Of a stretch of DNA of 64,000 nucleotides, positions 19,232 to 28,626 are shown piece by piece. Below the pieces are notes generated by a model. That model made no database searches. It had not been told where the DNA came from and saw nothing but the letters and a program-made list of their open reading frames with translations. Each line of letters opens with the position of its first letter. The first letter of the stretch is position 1. Made by a program: the position numbers and the translations under genes. Source of the stretch: Rhodocytophaga aerolata (GTDB taxonomy: Bacteria > Bacteroidota > Bacteroidia > Cytophagales > 172606-1); assembly GCF_030503435.1 (NCBI RefSeq), contig NZ_JAUKPO010000006.1:186001-250000 (forward strand). The letters run 5' to 3'.

Positions 19232-21604
19232 ATGCTTCGCAACTACCTTATTATCACCTGGCGAACTTTATTAAAGAGTAAGGTCTTTTCGTTTATTAAC
19301 ATTGTTGGCTTTGCAGCTGGTATAGCCGTTTGCCTGCTCATTTTGCTCTACATTGTAGAAGAAACCCGTTTCGACCGTTTTAATAAGAATTTTCACACCC
19401 TTTACCGGGTAGCCCAAGAGCAAAACCAGTCTGGTATATGGTATAATGTTGGCCGTACGCCTGCACCCTTAGCAACTGCCCTCCAGCAAGACATTCCAGA
19501 AGTGGTGAATGCTACCAGGTTTGCCTTGTGGGGAGATGTGCTGCTGAAATATGGAGACAAACTGATTGAAGAACCTAGCGGAATATATGCCGAAAAGAGC
19601 CTATTTCAAATGTTTGATTTTCCGTTTGTACAAGGCACTTACACTACAGCCTTCACACATCCGCATTCTATTATACTCACCCAACGCTTGGCCAGTAAAT
19701 ACTTCGGCAGCGATAATCCCATAGGCAAGCAAATTCAAATAAATAATCAGTATACATTGGTGGTAACAGGGGTAATTAAAGATATTCCGGCACATTCGCA
19801 TCTGCAGTTTGACTTTGTTATTCCTTTTGAGTTTATCAAAGAGTACGGAACAGATTTAACCAAGTGGGGAGCCAATGCTTTTTATACCTATGTTCAGCTT
19901 TCAGAAGAAGCTACTATAGAAGAGGTACAAGCTAAAATACGGAATTATTTTCACACGAAGCCGGATAGAAATGAGGAGATATTGTACTTACAAGCCCTTA
20001 AAGATATACACTTGTATTCACAATTTGATTTCAATACCGATTTTGGTGTACGGGGCGATATCCGGTATGTCCAATTCTTTTCACTCACGGCTGGTATTGT
20101 ATTGCTGATTGCCATATTCAACTTCATGAATTTGTCTACGGCCAAAGCTACACGCCGAGCTAAGGAAGTAGGCTTACGCAAAGTGGTAGGAGCAGACCGA
20201 AAACAATTAATTTTTCAGTTTTTAGGTGAGTCGCTACTATTTTCGCTGATTGCAGGAATACTTTCGCTTACGGTAGTACAACTAGCTTTGCCTTTTTTTA
20301 ATGAACTAACCGGAAAGCAGCTGACCATCACTACTTTTGACCCCACATACTTGGGGTTATTCAGCGGGCTAATTATTTTAGTTGGCCTTGTGGCGGGTAT
20401 ATATCCTGCCTTTTACCTGTCTGCTTTTTCGCCAGCCAAAGTGCTAAAAGGACAGCCACTTTCGGTTTCAAAAGGGGTTTTTCTCCGGAAAGTATTAGTA
20501 ACAGGGCAGTTTAGCCTGTCTATCATTATGATTATTGGCACCATCCTTATTAACCGCCAGTTGCAGTATATCAGCACAAAAAAGCTAGGCCTTACTAAAG
20601 ATGACCTGGTATATGTAGAGATGAGAGGCCAGTTGAAAGACAACTATTCTCTGGTAAAAAATGAGCTGCTTCAAAATACTGCTATTCAAGCCGTGTCAGG
20701 CACCAACTATTACAGCATGCCATTCAAATGGGTAGGTTCAGATGGAAGCGGAGGAATTGAGTTTCCAGGCAAAAATCCAGATGATCATTTTATGATCCAT
20801 AATTTCCGGGTGCAATACGATTTTATTGAAACACTACAACTGAAGATAAAAGAGGGTAGAAGTTTGTCTGCCAGTATACCCACCGATACAGCCAGCTTCC
20901 TGTTAAATGAAGCCGCTGTGCAGCGAATGGGGCTGACTAATCCTATTGGCCAACCCATTTCTTTTTATGACAAAAAAGGAATAGTTGTGGGTGTTGTCAA
21001 AGACTTTCATTTTACTTCTATGCAAAAAGAGATAGAGCCAGCCCTTATTCATGTAAGCCCTCAGGATATTTCGTATCTGCTTATCCGGATTAAACCAGAA
21101 CATACCAAAACGGCCCTGGCAAGTATAAAAAAAATAGTAGATAACTATAGCCAAGATTACCCAGTAGATTATCATTTTATGGATGATGCGTATGATGCGT
21201 TGTATAAGGCGGAGCAACGGATGAGCTCATTATTTAATGCTTTTGCAATACTGGCCATTGTTGTATCTGGCCTAGGACTATTCGGGTTAGCTTCATTTAT
21301 TACAGCAGGCCGCGCCAGAGAGGTAGGGGTACGCAAAGTTTTGGGTGCTTCGGTTCCGAGCATTCTGCTGCTACTTTCTATGGATTTTATCAAGCTGCTT
21401 TTAGTGGCTAGTTTGCTGGGATGGCCACTGGCATTTTTAGGTTTAAGACAATGGCTGCAGAACTATGCCTTTCAGACAGAAGTAACCGTGTGGCTGTTTG
21501 TTTTGCCTAGCTTGGCTGTTTGCTTATTAAGCATAAGTATCATTAGTTTCCATACATGGAGAGTAGCCCGCGCCAATCCAGCCTATGTACTGCGGAATGA
21601 GTAA
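19232..21604 (+). CDS. MacB/FtsX-type permease
   Basis: 790 residues, the shortest intact copy in the array. First-half FtsX signature RAKEVGLRKVVGAD; second-half signature RAREVGVRKVLGAS. The start MLRNYLIITWRTLLKSK is nearly identical to that of the permease at 21718. It is the most divergent copy in the periplasmic part (for example DRFNKNFHTLYRVAQEQ in place of the YDTFH form). No glycan-binding insert. Co-transcription with the preceding gene is likely from the 51-bp gap. Confidence 0.9.
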   Translation: MLRNYLIITWRTLLKSKVFSFINIVGFAAGIAVCLLILLYIVEETRFDRFNKNFHTLYRVAQEQNQSGIWYNVGRTPAPLATALQQDIPEVVNATRFALWGDVLLKYGDKLIEEPSGIYAEKSLFQMFDFPFVQGTYTTAFTHPHSIILTQRLASKYFGSDNPIGKQIQINNQYTLVVTGVIKDIPAHSHLQFDFVIPFEFIKEYGTDLTKWGANAFYTYVQLSEEATIEEVQAKIRNYFHTKPDRNEEILYLQALKDIHLYSQFDFNTDFGVRGDIRYVQFFSLTAGIVLLIAIFNFMNLSTAKATRRAKEVGLRKVVGADRKQLIFQFLGESLLFSLIAGILSLTVVQLALPFFNELTGKQLTITTFDPTYLGLFSGLIILVGLVAGIYPAFYLSAFSPAKVLKGQPLSVSKGVFLRKVLVTGQFSLSIIMIIGTILINRQLQYISTKKLGLTKDDLVYVEMRGQLKDNYSLVKNELLQNTAIQAVSGTNYYSMPFKWVGSDGSGGIEFPGKNPDDHFMIHNFRVQYDFIETLQLKIKEGRSLSASIPTDTASFLLNEAAVQRMGLTNPIGQPISFYDKKGIVVGVVKDFHFTSMQKEIEPALIHVSPQDISYLLIRIKPEHTKTALASIKKIVDNYSQDYPVDYHFMDDAYDALYKAEQRMSSLFNAFAILAIVVSGLGLFGLASFITAGRAREVGVRKVLGASVPSILLLLSMDFIKLLLVASLLGWPLAFLGLRQWLQNYAFQTEVTVWLFVLPSLAVCLLSISIISFHTWRVARANPAYVLRNE

Positions 21605-21717
21605 AAGTGGCGTGCAGGAGTAGCAAACAGTATTTAAAATTTATACTGCTTCTATACGTGCTGCGAGATACTCCATACAAAATCAATCATTTTTTAACTA
21701 GTCATTAATCATTACTC

Positions 21718-24165
21718 ATGCTTCGTAACTACCTTATTATCACCTGGAGAAACCTACTAAAAAATAAGTTGTTCTCTGCTGTCAATATTACAGGATTGGC
21801 TATTGGGATGGCTGCCTGCTTGCTTATTCTGCAATATGTAAGCTTTGAACTGGGGTATGATAGTTTTCATAAACAGGCTGACCATATTTACCGGATTGAA
21901 TCTGAACATTTTCAGGAAGGTATAGTAACCCAGAAGCGTGGAACTGGTGTGATTGAAATCGGTGATGAACTAAAAAAAACGTTTCCTCAAGTACAGGAAG
22001 TAGTCAGGGTTTCTACCTGGACAGGTGTAGTAACTGCCCCTAGCACAGAAGGTATTTTAACTGCTTATAATGAAGATCAAGTATTGTTTGTTGACGCCTC
22101 TTTCCTGCGAACTTTTTCTTTTCCATTAGTAAATGGCTCACCTGATGTACTGGACGAGCCTCATGCTGTGATAATTACCCAAAGCGCCGCCTTGAAATAT
22201 TTTGGTAAACAAGATCCCATAGGCAGGGAAATTATCATGGAAAACCACAACCAGGGGCATAAATTATCGGGTATTGTAAGAGGGATTTGCCAAGATGCGC
22301 CGCTTCAATCACATTTGCAATTCAACTTCCTGGTTTCGCGCAATACGCCAGGCCAGGCCGGGGGGCCTAAAACCTGGGATGCTTTTACCTATTTGTTAGT
22401 ATCGCCTGGCACTAATACACAGCCATTACAGGATAAATTAGCATCGTTCATTAAAACACATCAAGATGGAGGGACTTCGTCTATTAACTACTTCTTGCAA
22501 CCTTTATCGGCTATTCATTTATATGCTGGCTTAGCCGAAGATATCAGCCGGCAGGGAGATAGCAGGATCGTCTGGTTTCTGGTGTGTATTGCGGTATTAG
22601 TGTTATTTATTGCCTATATTAACTATATCAATCTGTCTACGGCTAAAGCGCTAGAGCGGGCTAAAGAAGTAGGCATCCGGAAAGTAATGGGTTCGATGCG
22701 GATTCATTTGATGAAGCAGTTTTTCCTGGAATCATTGCTGCTAAATTTGCTAGGCTTAATTTTCGCTTTAACCATTGTTCAATTTACTTTGCCTTGGTTT
22801 AAAGAACTTGTAGGAATAGCCATCCCTTTTACCCTTTGGCAGCAATACCCTTTTATACCCATACTCTTGCTATTCACCTTCATTGGCGCTTTGTTATCCG
22901 GGTTTTATCCGGCACTCATACTTTCCGCTTACCAGCCCATGCAAGTATTAAAAGGGCAGTTGTATAAGACAGGGAAAGGCTTACGGTTAAGAAAAGTGCT
23001 CGTATTCTTCCAGTTTGCAGCTTCGCTGGTGCTGACGATTGGTACTTTTGCTGTTTACCGGCAGGTAAGCTACATGCATGCCAAAGATTTGGGAATGAAC
23101 ATAGAACAAACCTTAATTGTAGCAGCTCCTCAAAGCAGGCGCGATAGTCCGGAAGAGGAAAGCAAGTTTCTGCGGAAACTTGCAAACTTTCAGACGCAGG
23201 TACGTACGTATGCGGGTATTAGCAGCTTTACTACGTCTTCTACCATTCCGGGGAAAGAAGTAAGCTGGTATAACCGGATTATCCGGAGACCAGATGCCCC
23301 TGATGAAGAAGTGGTACGCTACCACACACTTGCCATAGGCCCGGAGTTTATTGATCAGTTTGGTATAAAACTTATTGCCGGAGAAAAATTTTCTGTCAAT
23401 AGTGTTAAGAGCGAAAACAGTATAATTCCTATTATGATTAATGCAGCTGCTCTGGCACCCTTAGGTTTTGTTACACCAGCGCAAGCTATTGGGCAAAACA
23501 TTTATTCGCGGAACGGCCGGGGTAGAACTTTCAAACTGGAAATTATAGGCGTACTGCAGGATTTTCATAACCGTTCCTTGAAAGAAAAGCATGAGCCAAT
23601 GATTTTTTACAGCCAGGACGGCTCGAGTATAGAGTATTTTGCAGCGAAAGTAAATCCTGAAAACATTAAGCAAACCGTTCAGCAGCTAGAAACAACGTTC
23701 AAAAATACCTTTCCCAGTAGCCCATTTGAGTACTTCTTCCTGGATGAGTTCTTTAACCGGCAATATCAGCAAGACGAACAATTTGAAAAGGTGTTTTCCT
23801 TTTTCTCAAGCCTTGCTGTATTAGTGGCCTGTATGGGGCTGTTTGGCTTATCTTTATTAACTACCAGGCAGCGTACGAAAGAAATAGGCGTACGCAAAGT
23901 ATTAGGTGCTTCAGTTTATAGTATTCTTTCACTCCTAACAAGCGACTTTATAAAGTTGATTCTGTTGGCCAATGTATTTGCCTGGCCAGTGGCTTACTGG
24001 GGAATTAGCAGGTGGTTAGAGAATTATGCCTTCCGCATAGAAATCAGTGCTTTTCTGTTTATTCTGCCTACCTTACTGATTTTAGTAACAGCTTTGGTAA
24101 CAGTAAGTATACAAACGATGAAAGCGGCCAGAGCTAATCCGGCAAAAGCGCTTAACTATGAGTGA
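21718..24165 (+). CDS. MacB/FtsX-type permease
   Basis: 815 residues, standard two-half layout without an insert. It keeps YDSFHKQADHIYRIE near residue 50, RAKEVGIRKVMGS at the first FtsX domain and RTKEIGVRKVLGAS at the second. The motif SPFEYFFLDEFFNRQY before the last helices is shared with the copies at 16454, 26080 and 30065, which groups these four apart from the 19232 copy. The 113-bp leader ends in CATTAATCATTACTC directly before the ATG. Confidence 0.9.
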   Translation: MLRNYLIITWRNLLKNKLFSAVNITGLAIGMAACLLILQYVSFELGYDSFHKQADHIYRIESEHFQEGIVTQKRGTGVIEIGDELKKTFPQVQEVVRVSTWTGVVTAPSTEGILTAYNEDQVLFVDASFLRTFSFPLVNGSPDVLDEPHAVIITQSAALKYFGKQDPIGREIIMENHNQGHKLSGIVRGICQDAPLQSHLQFNFLVSRNTPGQAGGPKTWDAFTYLLVSPGTNTQPLQDKLASFIKTHQDGGTSSINYFLQPLSAIHLYAGLAEDISRQGDSRIVWFLVCIAVLVLFIAYINYINLSTAKALERAKEVGIRKVMGSMRIHLMKQFFLESLLLNLLGLIFALTIVQFTLPWFKELVGIAIPFTLWQQYPFIPILLLFTFIGALLSGFYPALILSAYQPMQVLKGQLYKTGKGLRLRKVLVFFQFAASLVLTIGTFAVYRQVSYMHAKDLGMNIEQTLIVAAPQSRRDSPEEESKFLRKLANFQTQVRTYAGISSFTTSSTIPGKEVSWYNRIIRRPDAPDEEVVRYHTLAIGPEFIDQFGIKLIAGEKFSVNSVKSENSIIPIMINAAALAPLGFVTPAQAIGQNIYSRNGRGRTFKLEIIGVLQDFHNRSLKEKHEPMIFYSQDGSSIEYFAAKVNPENIKQTVQQLETTFKNTFPSSPFEYFFLDEFFNRQYQQDEQFEKVFSFFSSLAVLVACMGLFGLSLLTTRQRTKEIGVRKVLGASVYSILSLLTSDFIKLILLANVFAWPVAYWGISRWLENYAFRIEISAFLFILPTLLILVTALVTVSIQTMKAARANPAKALNYE

Positions 24166-24212
24166 GGCATGGTATAAAATATTCATTCATCAACAGTCAT
24201 TAATTATAAATT

Positions 24213-24274
24213 ATGCTTCGTACCTATCTCGCAAGTGCCCAGAGAATCCAGTAAATCCCGGTAACCTATGAATA
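24213..24274 (+). pseudogene. Remnant of a deleted permease gene
   Basis: An ATG at 24213 opens MLRTYLASAQRIQ and stops after 13 codons. This matches the start of the sister permeases (MLRNYLFTASRAL at 26080) and is preceded by the same kind of leader. The next 30 bases (24245-24274) match the last codons of the 16454 permease, which encode NPVKALRYE, at 22 of 30 positions with one indel. The simplest reading is a permease gene that lost nearly its whole middle. The 13-codon product is probably not functional, and the C-terminal match could be partly chance. Confidence 0.5.
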
Positions 24275-24279
24275 CTCCC

Positions 24280-24309
24280 TTGAACGGGTGGCAATAAGCG
24301 TTATATTTA
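24280..24309 (+). promoter_or_regulatory. Vegetative promoter before the serine hydrolase gene
   Basis: TTG at 24280-24282, 19-bp spacer, TATATTTA at 24302-24309 (7 of 8 to TAnnTTTG). It starts 5 bp after the permease remnant and could give the hydrolase its own transcript, independent of the sigma-54 unit. The implied leader is only about 12 nt. Confidence 0.4.
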
Positions 24310-24327
24310 GAATAAAACAGATTTTTT

Positions 24328-26043
24328 ATGACAGGTAAAAAGTACGTAAAATGTTTACTACTGCTGCTGTGTACAGGCATTTTTTTGACTAGTTATAGTC
24401 AGCCTACTAGTACAAGCTCTATTAATAAAGCGCAGGTAGCAGCCAAGCTTGAAAAACGAATACCTCAGCTGTTAGATAGTGCTGTTATTCCAGGTATTGC
24501 ACTGGCAGTCATTAGTGAGGGCAAAGTGATCTATACAGGCGGGTATGGGGTAAAGAGTGCAGAAACCAAAGAGAGGGTAACGAATACTACCGTGTTTGAT
24601 GCAGCTTCTTTAAGTAAACCTGTTTTTGCCTATGCTGTGTTGAAATTTGTAGAGTCTGGTTTACTGGAGTTAGACAAACCCTTGTATCAATATTTGCCCT
24701 ATGAGGATATACAGCAGGATAACCGGTACAAGCAAATTACTGCCCGCATGGTGTTGAGTCATTCTAGTGGTTTCCCCAACTGGCGGGGTGGAGATTCGCT
24801 GCGGATTCATTTTGAGCCAGGCAAGCAGTTCCGGTATTCCGGGGAAGGATTTGTGTATTTGCAAAAGGTGATAGAAAAACTTACCGGTAAGGCGCTGAAT
24901 GAAGTAATGGCGGAAAACGTATTTACACCCTTAGGCATGAGCCGGAGTAGCTATGTATGGAAGCCGTTGCTGAATGATGATTTTGCCTTGCCCCACGATG
25001 GTTTTCTGAAGGTGATGGACAAAAACAAACCTCAGCAGGCAAATGCCGCCTATTCTTTGCAAACAACGGCTGGCGATTATGCAAAATTTATAGTAGCCAT
25101 CCTTAATGAGACCGGTCTTAGCAGGCAGACTGTGCAGGCTATGGTGTCCCCTCAGATACAGGTCCCGGAAAAAGCTTTTGATGCTTCCTCCCCTATGTCT
25201 AAATCTATTTCCTGGGGCTTAGGTTTTGGTTTGCAACAAGCTACCGATGGCAGTGCTTTCTGGCATTGGGGCGACAACAATACCTTTAAATGCTATGTGG
25301 TAGCGTATAAGCAAAAGAAAACAGGCGTACTATACTTTACGAATGGCTCTAATGGATTAAGCATTATTAAAGAAATAACCGGGCTAACTGTTGGAGGCGA
25401 GCAACCTGCGGTGGATTTTTTAGCTTACGACAAGTATACCGATCCAGGTATGTTATTCATAAAAAATATTCCCTCTAAAGGGGTAGCAAAAGCGATAGAG
25501 CCATTCTTGAATGCTGCCAGGAAATCTATAATAGCAGAGGAGAAAATGAATGAAATTGGCTATTCTTTGCTGCATGCCAAGAAAGTACAACAAGCCAAAG
25601 AGGTATTCAAATTAAACGTAGAAGCCTATCCTCAGTCGGCTAATGCGTACGATAGTTATGCAGAAGCCTGCCTGATGAATGGCGATTATAAAGCAGCGGC
25701 AGATAATTATCTGAAGTCTTTTGAACTGAACCCTAAAAATGAAGGAGCTAAACAGTTAGCCGATCAATTGCTTGCTCCGGAGTCGCAGAAGGGCAACACT
25801 ACGCTTACTTTGAAAGGTTATCCGCAGGCAAAGCTTATCACCCTGGCAGGCAGTTTTAATAAATGGAATGGATTGCATACCCTGTTTTTCCGCAAAGGCA
25901 ACGAATGGTTATGCAAGGTAGATTTACCTCCGGGAACCTATCAGTACAAACTTGTGGTAGATGGCGAATGGATACTGGACCCTGCTAACAAGGCTACCGC
26001 CACGGAGAATGGCTATACAAATTCTGTATTAGTTGTAAAATAA
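24328..26043 (+). CDS. Secreted class C-type serine hydrolase with TPR and CBM48 tail
   Basis: 571 residues with a signal peptide (about 1-25). The beta-lactamase/D-peptidase fold carries the nucleophile motif SLSK near 94, YSG near 169 and HWGDN near 312 (in the place of KTG). This suggests a D-amino-acid-peptide or ester hydrolase more than a classical beta-lactamase. Residues about 400-480 hold two TPR-like helix pairs (SANAYDSYAEACLMNGDYKAA). The tail, about 490-571, is a CBM48/AMPK glycan-binding module (TLAGSFNKWNG, then QYKLVVDGEW). It sits inside the permease array, after the remnant and 36 bp before the next permease. Confidence 0.88.
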   Translation: MTGKKYVKCLLLLLCTGIFLTSYSQPTSTSSINKAQVAAKLEKRIPQLLDSAVIPGIALAVISEGKVIYTGGYGVKSAETKERVTNTTVFDAASLSKPVFAYAVLKFVESGLLELDKPLYQYLPYEDIQQDNRYKQITARMVLSHSSGFPNWRGGDSLRIHFEPGKQFRYSGEGFVYLQKVIEKLTGKALNEVMAENVFTPLGMSRSSYVWKPLLNDDFALPHDGFLKVMDKNKPQQANAAYSLQTTAGDYAKFIVAILNETGLSRQTVQAMVSPQIQVPEKAFDASSPMSKSISWGLGFGLQQATDGSAFWHWGDNNTFKCYVVAYKQKKTGVLYFTNGSNGLSIIKEITGLTVGGEQPAVDFLAYDKYTDPGMLFIKNIPSKGVAKAIEPFLNAARKSIIAEEKMNEIGYSLLHAKKVQQAKEVFKLNVEAYPQSANAYDSYAEACLMNGDYKAAADNYLKSFELNPKNEGAKQLADQLLAPESQKGNTTLTLKGYPQAKLITLAGSFNKWNGLHTLFFRKGNEWLCKVDLPPGTYQYKLVVDGEWILDPANKATATENGYTNSVLVVK

Positions 26044-26079
26044 GCATTACTTACCTATACTTTAGTCCTTACTCTCTTC

Positions 26080-28515
26080 ATGCTTCGCAATTACCTCTTT
26101 ACTGCTTCCCGGGCTTTGCTGCGTTACAAATCGTTTTCTGTTATTAATGTAACAGGCTTGGCAGTTGGCATGGCGGCTTTTCTGCTGATTGTGCAATACA
26201 TCCGCTACGAACTCACCTACGACGCGTTTCATGAGAAGGGTGAGCGGATATACCGGGTGGGTACTAATTTCTACCGCGAAGGTATACCTGCTCAATATGC
26301 AGCTACCTTTCTGGGACTCGGGCCGGCTATGAAAGCAGATTTTCCGGAAGTAGCGGCCTTTACCAGACTAAGCTTCCGCAGAAGTATTGTATCCTACCAG
26401 AATCAGGCATTCACTGAAGAGAATTTATTCTTTGCAGATGCAGACCTTCTGAACATATTCACCTTACAGATGCAGCAGGGGAGTAATGCACCAGGCTTAC
26501 AAGCTCCTAATGAAATTCTGCTTTCCCAGTCTGCGGCTAAAAAATATTTCGGAAAGGAGCAGGCAGTAGGGAAGGTACTTACCCTAAAAACTCGGTTGCT
26601 GGAGCAGGATGTAACAGTGAAGGGTGTGTTTGCCGATTTGCCCTCTAATTCACATGTCCCTATTGATTTCCTGGTTTCCATACAAACATTGGCAAGCCAT
26701 ATAGGCAACGAACGGTTAAACGGGTGGGATAGTATCGATCATTTCACCTATATCCTGCTGGCTCCCGGCACAGATGTGCCAAACCTACGTGCTAAGCTTC
26801 CCGCTTTTATTGATAAATACTTAGGCAAAGTTTGGAATGAAGGTCCAGGATTGGGTATCGGGCAGAACCGGACTGAGCTTGTGTTGCAACCGCTGCTGGA
26901 TATACACCTGCACTCCGACCTGCAAAATGAAGCAGAGGCCAATGGAAATATAGCTACTGTCCGCCTATTGATGCTGGTGGCCTTTTTTATTCTGCTATTG
27001 GCCTGTATAAATTACGTCAATTTATCTACAGCCCGTGCCTTGGAGCGGGCCAAAGAAGTAGCTGTACGGAAAGTAATTGGAGCCAGCCGTAAGCAGCTAA
27101 GCAGTCAGTTCTTCTTTGAAGCGCTGCTACTAAACTTTGCCGCCCTTTTGCTGGCCTTTACTTTGGTACAACTAGCCGGTCCCTGGCTAAATAAGGTAGC
27201 TGCCAAACCTTTCTATGTGTTCAAATGGCTGGATACAGGTTTGTGGCTTTCCTTGAGTGGAGTATTCTTAGCCGGATCTTTTTTGTCTGGTATGTATCCG
27301 GCTTACCTGCTTTCGTCCTTCAAACCAGTACTGGCCCTTAAAGGAAAAATGCACCAGTCATTCAGTATATTTTCATTCAGACGGATATTGATTATGCTGC
27401 AATTTGTAGTAGCCGTGCTGATGGTGGCCGGAACGTATACTGTTTACAGGCAAATGCAGTTTATGCAGACATCCGACCTGGGTATGAACATAGACCAGCT
27501 GCTGGTAGTAAAAGCTCCTTCGCTGAAAGTAGCCGATTCTGTAGCCGGTAACAAGGCGGCTGTGTTCAAACAAGAGCTTCTTTCGCAGGCTGCCATTGCT
27601 ACCGTTACGGTTTTTTCTTCTGTACCTAACGCCGGTATGTATGGTACCATTGGTGCCGTTGGCAGGGTAGGCACTGTGCCGGCAGAGGTAGGACATATGT
27701 TTCATCATGTACAGGCAGATATTGATTTTATGCGTACTTATGCTATGAAGTTACTGGCCGGCAGGAATTTTACTAAAGACCTGTCTACCGAAAAAAACAG
27801 CCTGATTTTAAGCGAAGCAGCTATAAAAGTATTGGGCTTTCAAAGTCCGGCAGAGGCAGTAAACCAGCGGATACTTTATGAGGGTGAAAAAACTATTATA
27901 GGAGTTATCAAAGATTTTCATCAGTATTCTTTAGCGAAAGAAGTAATCCCTATTATCCTGGAGCTAAGTGCCACCAACGCAAAATACTTCTCTGCTAAAA
28001 TAACTCCCCATCTTCTTCCGCAGACTATAGCATCCATCGAGCAAACCTATAAAAAGCTTTATCCGGACAGCCCTTTTGAGTATTTTTTTATGGACGAACA
28101 TTTTGCCAAGCAATATGAGGCAGACAAGCGGTTTGGATATATTTTTAGCTTATTTTCAGGGATGGCTATTTTTATTGCTTGCCTGGGATTATTTGGACTT
28201 GTTTCCTATGCTTCCATTCAGCGAAATAAAGAAATAGGTGTACGGAAAGTATTAGGTGCGTCTGTTTCTTCTATTTTACTATTACTAGCCAAGGATTTTA
28301 TGAAGCTGGTGTTATGGGCAAACCTAATTGCCTGGCCTATTATCTACTGGAGTATATACACATGGCTTTCCGGGTATGCGTACCATACACCTATTCATGC
28401 AGGTTTTTTTATTATACCTAGCCTGGCAGTTGTACTAATTGCTTTTCTGACTATTTTCTACCAAACTTTAAAATCTGCTAAAGAAAACCCGGTGAAAGCT
28501 TTGAGAGATGAGTAG
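26080..28515 (+). CDS. MacB/FtsX-type permease
   Basis: 811 residues, last gene of the array, ending at a strong terminator. Both FtsX signatures are present (RAKEVAVRKVIGAS and RNKEIGVRKVLGAS), as is SPFEYFFMDEHFAKQY. The periplasmic part has no CBM48 insert although the neighbour hydrolase has one. Starts MLRNYLFTASRALLRYK. The 36-bp gap after the hydrolase suggests a common transcript. Confidence 0.9.
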   Translation: MLRNYLFTASRALLRYKSFSVINVTGLAVGMAAFLLIVQYIRYELTYDAFHEKGERIYRVGTNFYREGIPAQYAATFLGLGPAMKADFPEVAAFTRLSFRRSIVSYQNQAFTEENLFFADADLLNIFTLQMQQGSNAPGLQAPNEILLSQSAAKKYFGKEQAVGKVLTLKTRLLEQDVTVKGVFADLPSNSHVPIDFLVSIQTLASHIGNERLNGWDSIDHFTYILLAPGTDVPNLRAKLPAFIDKYLGKVWNEGPGLGIGQNRTELVLQPLLDIHLHSDLQNEAEANGNIATVRLLMLVAFFILLLACINYVNLSTARALERAKEVAVRKVIGASRKQLSSQFFFEALLLNFAALLLAFTLVQLAGPWLNKVAAKPFYVFKWLDTGLWLSLSGVFLAGSFLSGMYPAYLLSSFKPVLALKGKMHQSFSIFSFRRILIMLQFVVAVLMVAGTYTVYRQMQFMQTSDLGMNIDQLLVVKAPSLKVADSVAGNKAAVFKQELLSQAAIATVTVFSSVPNAGMYGTIGAVGRVGTVPAEVGHMFHHVQADIDFMRTYAMKLLAGRNFTKDLSTEKNSLILSEAAIKVLGFQSPAEAVNQRILYEGEKTIIGVIKDFHQYSLAKEVIPIILELSATNAKYFSAKITPHLLPQTIASIEQTYKKLYPDSPFEYFFMDEHFAKQYEADKRFGYIFSLFSGMAIFIACLGLFGLVSYASIQRNKEIGVRKVLGASVSSILLLLAKDFMKLVLWANLIAWPIIYWSIYTWLSGYAYHTPIHAGFFIIPSLAVVLIAFLTIFYQTLKSAKENPVKALRDE

Positions 28516-28578
28516 AAGAGTGAAATGAATGTACCTAGAAATTCAACAGGCGGGTTTAGTTATAAAATGCTTACAATA

Positions 28579-28611
28579 AAAAAGGCTGCAATAAACACTT
28601 GCAGCCTTTTT
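28579..28611. terminator. Bidirectional rho-independent terminator
   Basis: 12-bp perfect stem (28579-28590 with 28600-28611), 9-nt loop, A-tract and T-tract at the two ends. It closes the permease array on one strand and the manganese catalase gene on the other. Confidence 0.9.
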
Positions 28612-28626
28612 ACAATGGTAGCTTTA

